Source: Calonectria ilicicola
Lineage: Eukaryota > Ascomycota > Sordariomycetes > Hypocreales > Nectriaceae
DNA length: 64,000 nt
Direction of reading: 5' to 3'
Assembly (NCBI GenBank): GCA_020809705.1
Contig: CP085826.1
Coordinates: forward strand, 434,001-498,000
Position 1 is the first letter of the stretch; each line of letters begins with the position of its first letter. Below, piece by piece: positions 12,780 to 28,326 of this stretch. A program made the position numbers and the translations under genes. A model generated the notes under the pieces. The model had not been told where the DNA came from, did not search any database, and was given only the letters and a program-made list of their open reading frames with translations.

Positions 12780-13294
12780 GTCTTAATTGATTCAATTCAT
12801 GAAAGGATGCATAAGTTGGTCCTGAAGCTGACCAAATTCCACCCAAGTCGAAATTCTTGGCTGATTCCTTTGAAGATTTGGACAGAAGGATGATTGAGAA
12901 TGGAAAGCAAAAGTCTAGTGGTTAAGCGAGACGAAGCCGGGGTTCTATATGAGCTAGCTCGTATTCTGGTTCCACGATGGCTAGTAGGGATCGGCGTGGG
13001 TACTCGCTCGGATCGCCGAGCCTAGTAGAACACGAAGTCTTGGTATTCTCGTCGTGAAACATCACACGGTGACGTGTCAATTAGGGTCATGCGTAAACGT
13101 AGATTCATTGTTATGACAGCTGTCGTATACCAATTTGCGGGACCTGGGGGGTTTGGACTTCCTGGGGGTGGGGTTAAGTTCAAGACTTCTACGTAGTCTA
13201 TAAAGGGCTAGGCCATCCTGGATGGCAGAGTTCAATCAGAATATTTCGCATTTGTAACGACCAAGTACTACACGTTTTCTTTAATTGACCAGCC
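12780..13294. promoter_or_regulatory. Divergent promoter region between PKS and acyltransferase
   Basis: This 515-bp spacer holds a perfect inverted repeat GCTCGG-ATCG-CCGAGC at 13006-13021, which contains CGG(N4)CCG and resembles Zn2Cys6-type half-site pairs. It also holds the palindrome GACAGCTGTC at 13115-13124, a CCAAT box at 13130-13134, and a TATAAA at 13199-13204, about 90 bp before the acyltransferase ATG. No pathway-specific regulator gene sits beside the pair, so a distant regulator would be needed. Which factor binds is unknown. Confidence 0.55.
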
Positions 13295-14710
13295 ATGGCG
13301 ATCGATGCCCCAAGCAAGACCTACGTACGGCCGCGAACACCTCTCGTGCCAGGCCTCAGTCCTCTCCCGCCCCTGGACCAATACATGGTCAGAGTGATCT
13401 TACCAATGATGTGCGTCTTCCGTGTAGCTAAGGTAGAACTGCGGTCTATTATACTACAGAACCTGCAAAAAGGTCTAGCCGGAGCTATTGAAGAGATGCC
13501 ATTTTTGGCAGCAAATATTGTCACAGAGTCGGAGGACCAACAGTCCATTCAACTGAGATATGATGATGATGCTGGTGTCTGGTTTCATACAAAGAGCCTA
13601 CCGCAAATCAATTTTGAAAGCCTTTCAGCAAAGAATTTCCCATTTCGTTCTATGACAGTCCCGGATTTTGTCCCCCAACCAAGAGGACACTCAGCTATCT
13701 CTCCGGTCTTGACAGTGCAGGCAACATTTATCACGGGTGGTCTGGTGCTCACATTCAATGGCCACCATGCAGTCATGGATGCCCAAGGGTTGGGCACATT
13801 TGCGTCCGTTTGGTCTAAACATGTTGCTGCCGCTGCCTTGGGCCGAAAAGTGCGCGACGAGGATCGACTTGGAGACGTGCATCTAGACGGCTCAACTCTC
13901 TACGCCCCCATTATGCATCGTCCATTGGAGGATTTCTCCACATATCAAACGCCGAAAATCCGACCTTACGAGGAAATCCAAAATACGGTCAAGCAGACCG
14001 CAATTGCGGGCGATTTCGATGGTTTGGCTAAATTAGTTCGACTAACCAACTGGGCGGTGTCTGATGACAAGCTACAGCTGCTGAGAAAAGCGGTTGCACC
14101 CCGCACGGCAGATCAATCGTCTGTCACTGACAATGCTGCAATTTCTGCGCTTATTTGGAAGCATCTGACAAAAGCTCGGCAGTTGTCTAAGCTTCAGGTA
14201 GCTACTAGCTCGCTTCTGACTGCTGTCAATGCGAGGAGACGTATGGAGCCACCTCTGCCAATGGAATATCCGGGAAATGTCATTGTGATGTCTCGGGCCA
14301 CCGGCACAGCTGAAGAGCTGGAGGCGTCTAGCGCCGAGTCTCTTCACTCAGTGGCTCAGAAAATCGCTGATTCGATCGATTGCTGGACCCCAGACGAAAT
14401 TTGGTCCTTAACCGGCGCGATTCAAGCATGCCCGAATGTCGCTAATGCAATCGTGCCTCCACTTGACTACGACGTGGTTGTGACAAGTCCTTCCCGCCTT
14501 GGTGACATACTGGGCAGTGCAGAGTGGGGTTTAGAATTGGGCAAGATTCAGGCACTTCGATTCGTTTTTCCAGCTTGGATCGATGGATTTGCGGTTGTGT
14601 TACCATCCATTCATGGTGGGGTTGAGATAACATTGTGGACGTCACATACAACTACGTCTAGGCTAGAGGAGGATCAATCGTGGCTCCAATGGGTGTCGCA
14701 GCTGGAATAA
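13295..14710 (+). CDS. BAHD-type fungal acyltransferase (trichothecene 3-O-acetyltransferase-like family)
   Basis: An intronless 471-residue protein of the fungal transferase family (PF02458-like) that moves an acyl group from acyl-CoA to a hydroxyl or amine. The catalytic HHxxxD motif is present (NGHHAVMDAQG, His near 158, Asp 162). The C-terminal DFGWG-type segment is degenerate (AEWGLELGK, near 409). Length is normal for the family. The start is well placed: ATG in 'cagccATGGCG' about 90 bp after TATAAA. Its position divergent from the HR-PKS suggests it esterifies the polyketide or a polyketide-derived alcohol; that is inference from context. No other tailoring enzymes (P450, hydrolase, transporter) are adjacent. 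Confidence 0.85.
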   Translation: MAIDAPSKTYVRPRTPLVPGLSPLPPLDQYMVRVILPMMCVFRVAKVELRSIILQNLQKGLAGAIEEMPFLAANIVTESEDQQSIQLRYDDDAGVWFHTKSLPQINFESLSAKNFPFRSMTVPDFVPQPRGHSAISPVLTVQATFITGGLVLTFNGHHAVMDAQGLGTFASVWSKHVAAAALGRKVRDEDRLGDVHLDGSTLYAPIMHRPLEDFSTYQTPKIRPYEEIQNTVKQTAIAGDFDGLAKLVRLTNWAVSDDKLQLLRKAVAPRTADQSSVTDNAAISALIWKHLTKARQLSKLQVATSSLLTAVNARRRMEPPLPMEYPGNVIVMSRATGTAEELEASSAESLHSVAQKIADSIDCWTPDEIWSLTGAIQACPNVANAIVPPLDYDVVVTSPSRLGDILGSAEWGLELGKIQALRFVFPAWIDGFAVVLPSIHGGVEITLWTSHTTTSRLEEDQSWLQWVSQLE

Positions 14711-15081
14711 TTCATGAGGTATACTATATTGAATTTTATTGAATCTCCCCTTTGCACCTAAGATTCTGTTTAAAATGTCACGGCGTGATGTGCTTTGGCA
14801 ATCTCACGGACAAAACTTTGCCAAGTAATAGCCGCCGGTCAGGGTAGCTGTCTCAGCACTTTATTCCCTCTTTGGCGCTAAGTGGGAGTTGGGGGGATGA
14901 AAGCTAGTTATTTTACGAGATGTGAATCTAATATCAATTAACCGGCGCGAAAATAACGTCAATTACACCAATCTAGTCTGCAGTTGATAAAATAAAATAA
15001 GACAATAAATGTTAAAGCCCCTGTGCTGCAAGACTGAGTCGATATCAGCCTGCATGAGCTACCTTGGGACCCGAGCATCCA
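14711..15081. other. Short intergenic stretch
   Basis: Convergent 3' ends of the acyltransferase and the BTB gene. Moderately AT-rich; no gene or repeat seen. Confidence 0.5.
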
Positions 15082-16914
15082 TCAGTTGTTGGATTCAGTG
15101 GGAGCGGTGTCTTCATCTTGACAAATGGGTTGCCACCATCGCTCAACGATATATCTAGCTCGCTCACCATCTGTAATAGCCTGCGCCCTTGCCCGTTCAT
15201 TGATCTCTCCAATGAGAAGTCTGAGACGCGCCTTGTCCTTTTTGAGAAGTTTACCGTCCGGATGCGACCTCTTCAATTCCAATGCAGCAATTTCCTTGTC
15301 TTGTTTCACAATTTCGGCTGCTTCAGTGGCAGCAGCAGCAGCTTCGACTTCTGCCCAATCCCCAAGAGCGGCCCTAGCTTCAGCTCTTTCTCGTGTTTTA
15401 GCTGTGAGAATCTCTAGCCGATTTCGACTTAATGGGGTTAACTTCTTTTTCTTCGATCTTGCTTTCTTCCGTAGCAATACTCCAAGTTCCGCCTCATCTG
15501 CAGCATATTCCTGCTGTCGGTGATTGGCTTGCTCCTTCAAAAAGGTGAGGCGCTCATCCTCATTATCAGAAAGGTAGCCGCCTCGTCTGAGTTTCTTGAC
15601 CATTAATAAAGCTAACTCCTGTTCCTCTTTTGCAATTTTGGCTGCTTCAGAGACAATGGTTGACACGATTGCATCATCCCTGCCTCCTACTTCCTCAGGA
15701 AGCTTTTCTTCCACCACAGGTCCACCCTCTTGAGCAGACTCTTCAAATATGGCTTCAGATGCTGTGTGTCCTTCTTCAGTTGAAGGCTCTGCGACCGCTA
15801 GGTCTGGATCTTCAATAGGCTGAAATTCCTCCCATGGTTCATCTTCTGCTGATATTAGTGTAGGGTATGCTCCTTCAGCCACATCTTCATATGGCGTAGC
15901 GTACCCGCTTCGTAGTTCTTCTCTAGGGCCTTTGTCTTCAGCTTCATTCTCGCACAGTACGTCGTTGATAGCTAATTCCGCAGGCATTATTTTGCAACAT
16001 GGCTGCTCCTCGATTGGTTTCTCCTCTTCAGCCGGTTCATTATCTTCAGAAGGTATGCCAGACTTTGCAGGTTCCTCTTCAGAAATAAGCCAACCGTCTT
16101 CAGTTAGTTCTTCCGACATAATGTCGGATGACGGCGATAAAACATCGCATGGGGTACACATAGACCCCTCTGAAGATTGGAAAATATCGTTTTTTGGTGC
16201 ATCTGTCTCCGAATTTTCCACTTGCATTAGGCGAGGAAAGACAAATGAGTCAGTATCCCCCTCAGAATTTTTGACGCAGCTTTTGTGCTGAATTTTCAAA
16301 CTGAAAATGCTCTTCAAGAATATTTCACTAGCTCTGGTGGGTGCTTTGAGTTTGAGCATACTCCCATTCGCCTCTGCCGTAGTTATGTTGTTGAACAGTA
16401 GGTGGATTCGAGATTCGAGATAGCTTGAGACTCTGGGCAGGTGTACTGGAGGCTGATTTGTTTCTTCAAAAACTTCAATCATGCGAGAAAGGCTCAGTCT
16501 ACCCCCCAGTGCTTTGATCTCTGCATCGGCGAGACTTTCGAGATGAGGCAGGTTGTATTCTTGACTTGCACGAGAAACCTGAAGAGCAGTTTTGAACTCG
16601 AATAACAATTTCTCCTGCATGGACGGTCCGTTTGGCCTGAGACATTCATAGCCATTGGTGAAGAGATAATTGATTAGCACATGGCCAACTCCGACCGGAA
16701 TATTGGTGATGCTCTGATGTTGTTTGGAAGCAAGTATGGGACATCTATTCAGTATCCCCGTCGGAATTCGAAATGCAGTCCCAGAGATGAATATTTTCAC
16801 CACAGGGCTTGTGTAGGGCCTGGATTAGCTGTTAGCCACCGAGAATATATTGACGGTTTGGGGAGGTTTTGACGATTCCTGAGGTCTCGCGTCTTCGATA
16901 TCGGAGTTATGCAT
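15082..16914 (-). CDS. BTB/POZ-like domain protein with acidic and coiled-coil C-terminus
   Basis: Two exons: 16914..16874 and 16819..15082, about 592 residues. The 54-bp intron has a weak 5' site (gtcaaa) but a good branch and cag end. It joins the N-terminus to the characteristic PYTSPVVKIFI entry of a fungal BTB-like domain family (roughly residues 14-150: GHVLINYLFTNGYECLRP, EYNLPHLESLADAEI). BTB domains mediate dimerisation and often cullin-3 recruitment. The middle (about 200-400) is strongly acidic, rich in Glu/Asp/Ser/Pro and probably disordered. The C-terminus (about 400-560) is Glu/Lys/Ala/Arg-rich and helical, a likely coiled coil with two similar 'ALLM.KLRRGGYLSDNEDERLT'-type and 'ALELKRSHPDGKLLKKDKARLR'-type segments. 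No enzymatic motif. Role unknown. Confidence 0.7.
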
Positions 16915-18015
16915 CGTTTGAAAAGGTGAGTTATCGTTTGGGGACTAGGTGAGCTGGAGTAAGATTTAGATAAATTCTTAGGAGATTGATGTAATAATTT
17001 ATGAATACAAAAACCCGGGGATCACGGATTGTTAAATAACTACTCGAAAGCGGGGTAAGACTGGGCGCGTCCTACTCCTGTCCAGGTATGCGTCATGTTT
17101 TCAGATGCATCGATTTCTTCATTGGTCGGCGATAATGGTAGGTCTCCTGCATCAAGCCACTGTTGGTTGACAACACCATCTTCCAATCAGAGCGCACAAA
17201 CCATATCATGACACGGCGCTAAGTCAAACGTCTGCCTGGTGGTGAAAGGAATCGCTCAAAGCTATTGGCCTTGCCAGACGACGAAGCGATGAGTTGTTAC
17301 TAGTCAAATGCAAGTCGCGGTCGGGATACCAAAGTGTAATTACCAGTCTGACCACCCGAAAGTGACATGACCTGGGTAGTAGACCCTCAAATGCAGCAAA
17401 ATTAAAACGGAAATTGCTTTATGTTGATATTATAACCATAATGAGAGTGTTATATTTGCTATTATACGTGATATTTCTGCTCTTGGCTTGATCTGGGCTG
17501 CCAGTGGGCAAATGAACCTAGCATCAGGACTCGGGTCCAATTTAAAAAATAGACAAATTTCCAAATAACCATAGAAATAAGGCATCATTTGAGAAAAGAA
17601 AAGAATCGTGAGGCGCCGTGGGTTTGCACTGGCGTTTTGTGCCAGTGACTGAAAATTCCCCGCTGAACCATGTCATGAAGATAATTCGATGAGAATAACC
17701 TGATGATTGGAATAAATCGTCTAAAAAGTGAGAATAAGGGATCTTGTCGATCAATGTCCCAATGATAACTAGGGCCGTGTACTTGGAGTGCTCAAATAAA
17801 CCAATGAAAGCGTCAAGTTCAATTAGTAATGTGGCATTAAGGCGCTGACGTAATTTCTAGCCGCCTTCCAACATTTATTTAAACTTGACTTCCCCTCCTT
17901 AGGGTGGATGGTGTATTCTTTCGCAAACGAATCGAGTCTATCAGCTAGCAGTTGGGAATCATTTCTCTAACATATTGGAAGTCAGAGTAATCTGTTACAT
18001 CGTTGCTGGGGTATC
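16915..18015. other. Intergenic stretch, no gene seen
   Basis: About 1.1 kb. The last 150 bp before the ABM gene contain an AT-rich TATA-like block near 17870 (catttatttaaac) followed by a pyrimidine-rich leader, consistent with that gene's promoter. Nothing else recognised. Confidence 0.5.
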
Positions 18016-18462
18016 ATGGCGGCCACAACCGATAAGGAGCCGTACTTCTCCGTTTCCACCATTGCCGTTAAGGCGGACAAAATAGATGAGGTGATTTAAT
18101 CCCAGGTAAAGACTTTGGACTACAAGAGCTGACTAAACAATGGGCATTCGCCGCTTTTCAAGAGGTAGCCCAGCAGACAGAGGAAAAGGAGGCTTGTGCA
18201 AAAATGTACCGCTTCTACAAGGTGGAGGGAAAGAACGAATTCGTCTGGATAGAAAAGTGATTATTTCCCGCTACAAGACAACTGTTTTAATCTAATTTGG
18301 CAAAGATTCGAAAGCCGCGAGGCATATGCTGCCCATGTTCAATCTTCACATGTCCAAACCTGGGCCAAGAAGTACATGGGTGGGGAATTATTCGACGGGA
18401 CCTTTGAGTTTCATGCCCAAAGCAAAGATGGCTCCAAAGCTGGAGGCTTTGATCGACCTTAA
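18016..18462 (+). CDS. Small antibiotic-biosynthesis-monooxygenase (ABM) domain protein
   Basis: Read as three exons: 18016..18090, 18129..18256 and 18306..18462, giving 119 residues. The fold signature is that of dimeric alpha/beta-barrel ABM proteins (quinol-monooxygenase-like). An N-terminal strand (YFSVSTIAVKADKIDE) is followed by an amphipathic helix (FAAFQEVAQQTEEKEACAKMYRFYKVEG), a strand with FVWIEK, then FESREAYAAHVQSSHVQTW. Such proteins oxidise phenolics or quinols, or act as small accessory cyclases or stress proteins, without cofactor. The first intron would be only 38 bp with weak ends, so either splicing is unusual or the gene is slightly damaged there. It lies 3 kb beyond the PKS pair; whether it belongs to that pathway is speculative. 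Confidence 0.6.
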
Positions 18463-19318
18463 TATCTCTCTTCATGAAAGAGATTAGTGAATAGTCACAA
18501 ACGCCAGAAAATCTGGAAGTGTTGGGCCACACCATGTTAGCGCTAAAACACAATAGATATGTTGGAATAATGTGAATTTCTTCTACCAATTTGCAGTCCT
18601 CAAGAGATATTGGCTTTTCTTTCTTTCTTACTCTTTTAAACAAAGAGTAAAAGTGACAGTAGGGCCATGAAGAAGTCCCGCTGGGACCAACATATGGAGC
18701 CCTAAATGCCTCGGCCGATTCTGGAAGATGCCTTGCGCTTAAGAAGCATGGTTAATTAGGCGGAATTTGGAAAACTGACCGATAATTGGCTCAATGGAGA
18801 GCTCAACTTCAGCCTCAAGGCCATAACTCGGATCGAACGGCTACTTTGTCGCCCGCCTACGGTGCTGTTCGAATACGACTACGCTTGCGCTAACCTCACA
18901 GAGCTGGTGCAGCCAATATTACACTCGCCGATGCCTGGATTCATCGATAAAAATTGACCAGGCAATACGTTGCTAATGCGTCTTCGTTATTTTGATGAGT
19001 TCAATTGGCCTAATTTTCTGGTCAGCGCTAGGCAAAATCGAGATGACTATGAGGCAATAATGCTTCGCGCAGCATCCTTCCGTATGCAGCAATAATACTT
19101 TTCAGCTCGGAAATTACTGGAAATACCAACTTCACTTCGTACTCTTGAACTCCACCAGGCCGTCACAGCCGAGAATTGACAATGCGGTCATTGGAAAGGC
19201 AAAAATTTGGGGGGATATAAAAGAGTGGAATACTGAATGGATTTTCTAGAATATTTCATTCCACTCGTTCATTCTATATCATAAAACCTGTGGTGAATTT
19301 TCATCCAATCTCCCAACC
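18463..19318. other. Intergenic stretch with an unassigned short frame
   Basis: A 62-codon frame at about 18771-18956 (ELNFSLKAITRIERLL...) has coding-like composition but no start, splice partner or recognisable family; it may be a gene remnant. A TATAAA near 19217 precedes the hydrolase gene. Confidence 0.35.
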
Positions 19319-20815
19319 ATGATTCTGAAACCAGTTGTTGGAAGCTTGGTAGCCTTTTTGCCAGCTTTAACCGCATCAACTCTTTTGAAGGAACGGAACG
19401 AAACATGGAAACCGGCGAAAAGCATCAAGTTTTCCAGTTGTGCCACCAACCAGAGCTTGACTTCTGATTTTGAGTGTGGCTCTCTTACGGTTCCCATTGA
19501 CTACGACAACCCAAATGACGGTACAGTCGAGCTCTGGGTATCCCGCTGGAAAGCAAACAGAACGTCAAAATCTCTCGGAAATCTCGTCTTTAACTATGGT
19601 GGTCCTGGAGGAGCCGCCTCATCCAATTTCCAAGACCTGGCTGCCGGGTTCCCTCTCTTCAGTCAGGAGATCTTGGAAAAGTACAACATTATTGCTCTTG
19701 ATCCTCGGGGTATTGGTTACAGTGATCGCTTGTCATGCGACAAAGACGTGTGGAATAATGTCCCATCGGCATTTGCATTCAATGAAAGCAGCTACTAGGA
19801 GCTGGTTGAATTTAATAAGGCATTCGGAGAAAGTTGTCTGAATCTAACTGGGCCATTGGCGAGCTTCATGGACTCTGTTTCAACCACAAAAGACTTTGAT
19901 GTACTACGTGAGGCTCTAGGTGATGAGAAGCTCAACTACATTGGCTTTTCATATGGCACCCTGCTTGGTCAAATGTATGCTGAGCAGTTCCCTCAACGAG
20001 TAGGCCGAATGGTCCTGGACGCGCTTGTAGATCATTCATCGGACAACGCGGCCGGTCTCATAATTACCGAGGCGCTGACATACCAAGCCACACTTGAGAA
20101 ATTTTTCTCGTGGTGCAACGAGACGACCGAGTGCTCGCTTTCTGGAAAAGACCTTCCCGCCATCTGGAAGGATCTGACGACGGCTGCTTCGCTCCCTGCT
20201 CAATGCAAAGGCAGTTGCCGCACAACCGTCACGGGCGAGAACATTCTTTTTAATGCACAAGAGTACCTTCTTTTTGTCGACTCGGTGTCTGGAAGTTGGT
20301 CGGAGCTAGCAGATGCGCTGAACGAAACCCTGCACGGTGATGCCTCGGCGTTTTCCCTAGCAGTGGAGACGACCAACATCAGGGGCTCCAACTTTCCCAA
20401 CCGCGCCGTTATGTGTCAAGATTGGGGCAGCACCCTCACATCAGTCGAAGATCTCAAGGTTATTCGAGATATCTCTTCAGCTCTAGTGCCGTTGACTCTG
20501 GGCGCGTGCGAAGCCTGGACAGCTGATGCCTACTGTGCGGGCTGGCGGGCTCCGGTACGCAACCCGCCGCACAAGCTCGACTCTAAGCAGGTGGAAAAAT
20601 TGCCAAAGATGCTACTGGTAAACGCCTTTGTCGATCCTGAGACTAGCACCGTCTGGGCGGAAGGTGTACGAGAGCAATTGCCAACGGCCATGAGCATATG
20701 GCGAAACGGCGCAGGGCATACAAGCTATTTATTATATGGAGAAACAACCAAAGTGATGGACTCATTTTTAATCAATGGAACACTGCCTACCGACGGGTCG
20801 ATTTTTGATTCATGA
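19319..20815 (+). pseudogene. Secreted TAP-like alpha/beta hydrolase with in-frame TAG
   Basis: A single frame of 499 codons encodes a fungal alpha/beta hydrolase of the tripeptidyl-aminopeptidase-like type. It has a signal peptide (first ~19 residues), an oxyanion-region FNYGGPGGAAS, the Asp-Pro-Arg-Gly strand (ALDPRGIGYSD) and the nucleophile elbow GFSYGT (near residue 211). Further on come a C-terminal TAP-like domain with a candidate catalytic Asp (VNAFVDPETS) and the His in RNGAGHTSY. Many Cys suggest extracellular folding. A TAG at 19796-19798 interrupts it after residue 159, and family conservation continues without loss on both sides. A CAG-to-TAG change would explain it. An alternative is a 51-nt intron ending exactly at this TAG (5' gtgtgg), which would delete a normally conserved stretch. 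Likely a null or polymorphic allele. Confidence 0.75.
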
Positions 20816-21623
20816 TCAGCAATTGCATCATTTTTCGAGATTGATGATGCAGTACCGGCGAGAGCGGACATGGTCTTCTTGCGCCATCTAACATCAACTA
20901 TATAGTTTATACCATTGCAAGACACCTCAAATGGTAAACGTGCCCTGCTCTATTGTTCTTAGTACCCATTTGTGAGCGAGAAAAAATATTGAACATGCTG
21001 TGAAAACTACGGATCGACCTTACCATGGTGCCTACAGTTCGGGATGACTCGACGGTGCGTGGCTATGTGTGTCATGTCAAAAAAAAAGAAAAAAACGCGC
21101 TAGGGAAATGAATGATCAAATGTCGCTGTCCGGTGTCAGCTAGTAAGGTCAATCATGTAAGGCTGCATTCCATATTAGACAAGTGTAAGACAAGAAGGGC
21201 TTAAGGAAGAAGAAAAGGAGGACATAAAATCTTTCTTCTAAAGATTTACAATAAGAAGTTCACGAAGAATATATGATACGGCTTGGTCTATGATTTATTG
21301 CTACTATGGATACGATGATCAACCAGGTGGACAGCGTAGCGCCCCTAGTGCTGGAGAAAAAGCACCACACCACAGACAATAATATACCATTAATTAGTCC
21401 AACTTTTTGCTTTATTGAAAATTAGACTAAAATTTTCTGAGTGATATACTCGCACTAAAACAATGGGGCAATCGCGGATAACCCATTGAATTACTTATAT
21501 ACTAATCTCAAAATCAAAGCACAATGAGATGCTTCGCGAGAAAGAAAGGGAAATAAAATAGGAAAAACAAGAAAGGAAGATAACAGAAGTATGAAGCAGG
21601 GAAATAAAGCAAGCTGCATACAA
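20816..21623. other. Intergenic stretch between convergent genes
   Basis: About 0.8 kb, AT-rich toward 21190-21490. No gene, repeat or RNA recognised. Confidence 0.5.
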
Positions 21624-25857
<4,234 letters not shown>

Positions 25858-27283
25858 TTATGGAGTAATTCTGGGCACCGCATACCTGAAAACATTCTCT
25901 AGGTCATATTTTCGCTTCAAATCCACCAAAAATTCATAGTTGGCTCCGTATATCTTAGCCAGATCGGTGTCATCATCGCCCGTCAGCGAAATATACGAGC
26001 TATCCAGCACATTGTCTGGTTCTGCCTCCCTCAGTTCTGTTGCCAGCTCCAAGGCCCATTTCGCTCCTTCAGCCTCAAGCTCTTGGACTGGTGTCGCTCC
26101 AATTATCTCAATTAGATGATGGTTCTCGCGCGCTCCAAACGTTGATTCCGGGTTAGCCTTTGGGGATCGCAGACTGTGTAGAGACAAAGCAATTCCTCCC
26201 CCTGGGATACGAGAAGTATGTTTGGCCAAGACCTCGACGGCTTTTGGCGTATAGCGCCTGAGGCTGACGGTTCGGCAACGGCCATAGGACCCATACGTAG
26301 CCAAACTATCATTATCGCGCAGAAATTGGCTTACAGTGGTTTGCTTGGACATGTTCATGACACTCGATACTCCACCCAGGCCCGAAATCCTCTCAATCCA
26401 CTTGTTGCCTTCGTCGTGGTCACTGTCAACCCAGGTGATGATGACACCCAGGGCTTTCCCCAAACCTGGCTGGTCAAGTGCGAAAGGGTGGGCGTACAGA
26501 GCTTCCGGTAGTGCCCCTTCGTCAACTAGGTCCTGGTAAGCCAGTGTGTACTTGGACCATGTGGCTTCCATATCGGATGAGTCAAAGAAGACCACCGACG
26601 AAAGGATCTGCAGAGTGAAATTAGCCCTCAGACAAATAAATGGCAATAGCTGATCAACATACGTCGCCTATGGAGTAAACCTTCACAGTCAGCTCCACAA
26701 CGATGCCAAATATGCAACCTCCTCCTCGGATACCTTTCAGCTGTTCTTGATTGGCTTCAACAATATCGCCTTTAGCATTGACCAGCTTTGCGGATACGAT
26801 CTGGTCCACGCCAAGGCCATGCTTTGTGGAAAATAGTCCGTAGCCGCCATACATGGACCAACCAGCATAACCAACACTCCTCATGGTCCCGCAGGGAGAT
26901 GTTAATCCCTGCTCTTCCAGGGCCCCAATAAGTGCCCCAACTAAGATGCCGCCACCAATGCGGGCAGTAGTCTTGCTTTCATCGACTTTGACGGAATCAA
27001 CATCGCGCATATCAATCAAAAGAGTGCCATCAACTTGATTTCGCGCAGCGAAGTCATGCCCACCAGAGCGAATGGTAAATTCGACAGCATTGTCAACGCA
27101 GAAGCGAACGAGACTCTGTACATCCTCGGCAGTTTGGGGGCGGACAATGGCAAATGGTCTGGATGACCGAATCACCATAAACTTGTATACTAATTCAAAT
27201 TCGGACGAATTTTGGGAGTATAACTTGATGCTGGGATATTGTGCAAGGTATGCCTCCAGCTTGGCGAGATTGTCTGATGCCAT
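25858..27283 (-). CDS. FAD-linked oxidoreductase, berberine-bridge-enzyme type
   Basis: Two exons (27283..26663 and 26607..25858; intron gtatgt/ctgcag) encode 456 residues. The N-terminal PCMH-type FAD domain has the flavin-linking His motif RSGGHDF (near residue 94) and the family block SVGYAGWSMYGGYG...HGLGVDQIV. The Cys that would make a second flavin bond in bicovalent members is not evident at the usual spot, so single His linkage is likely. The C-terminal BBE domain ends in YGANYEFLVDLKRKYDLENVF, the classical signature. Such enzymes oxidise alcohols, sugars or secondary-metabolite intermediates with O2. No signal peptide is evident, so it is probably intracellular. It may or may not serve the PKS pathway 13 kb away. 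Confidence 0.9.
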
Positions 27284-28326
27284 GGTCGGGACGTCAATGC
27301 TGTCTGCAGCTCAAATCAACGATGCGCAAAATGAGATTTTCACCCTGAAAGATATCAAAAAAAAAAAAAAAAAAATACACAAGTTGATATTACCTTGACA
27401 GAAATCTTTAGAGCCAGTCCATTGTCCAGATTTATACTCGTCGTACCCTGATTGTCTTGCTTGGCAATCCGTCTCATCGTATGTCGGATTCGATTTCAGG
27501 ACTAGTGCTGAGGTACCAATCTGGCGCAACCCAGCGCCCACAGGTCGTCTAAAAATCCAGGAATGGTTTAGCCCATGATCCACCAAGACAAGACGTCTTC
27601 AAGTATTGACCTTTCACAGCATCGCTCGTATCACTTGCATCAAAAATGTGAGGGACATGTTGATGAATCCATGGCGGCTAGTCAATGGTGGCGGTACTTT
27701 TCCCCTTTCTTGATCGTAACGTCATAAGGTAGGTGTGAGTCGCGAAACGGGGCACAATACTCGAAGGGCCAGCATCCAGATCAAGTGGTGACATGGATCC
27801 TAGCTCAAAAGTCCCGAATATGTCGTCGAAATGCAGACCAGCACCGACTGTCACTAAATATGAGGATCAATTGAGCGATGCATCATTCGTCAGCCTTGGC
27901 ATAGGTGGACTGATACTGATGAGTGCATGGACGCGCACCCATGTTTCACGGAATATTTCTGTGCTATAACTGGATGCCAAGGCCTGACGGTGGAATTGAC
28001 GTTTTGCCAGTTCTACTCATTGGTTTAATCGGCTAACGGGCTCTACCACACTCCGTCTGATGGGCTTGGCAATGTGGCCACCTATTAATTCGGTCAGTCG
28101 TATCGCGCAAGAAATCCAAGCTCCCTATTGCAGACAACCAAAGTACAAAAACGCTTCCAACAGCCGTAGCATATCACTAACTCTGATTAGTGATCATGAA
28201 TGGTGAAACAATGAAAGGTATATATTATTGTCTTTGGGGTTACATAATCTGTCATCAGAGCTCTCATCATTCAGCAACCTCCAAAGATCGTTGCTGACCA
28301 TCTGGCCAAGTTCGTCTGGAAACAAA
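27284..28326. other. Intergenic stretch with a homopolymer run
   Basis: Contains an A19 run at 27357-27375. A minus-strand 64-codon frame (27388-27586) ends at a plausible gtaata donor; it looks like an exon fragment (GLRQIGTSALVLKSNPTYDETDC), but no complete gene could be assembled. Nothing else recognised. Confidence 0.4.

Noticed and set aside
13006..13021. Possible AflR-type TCG-N5-CGA site
   Set aside because: The spacing is TCG-N6-CGA, so only the general CGG-N4-CCG inverted repeat is reported.
16804..16828. GTG-started BTB frame at 16803 as full gene
   Set aside because: A 54-bp intron joins it in frame to an upstream ATG exon that completes the family-typical PYTSPVVK entry.
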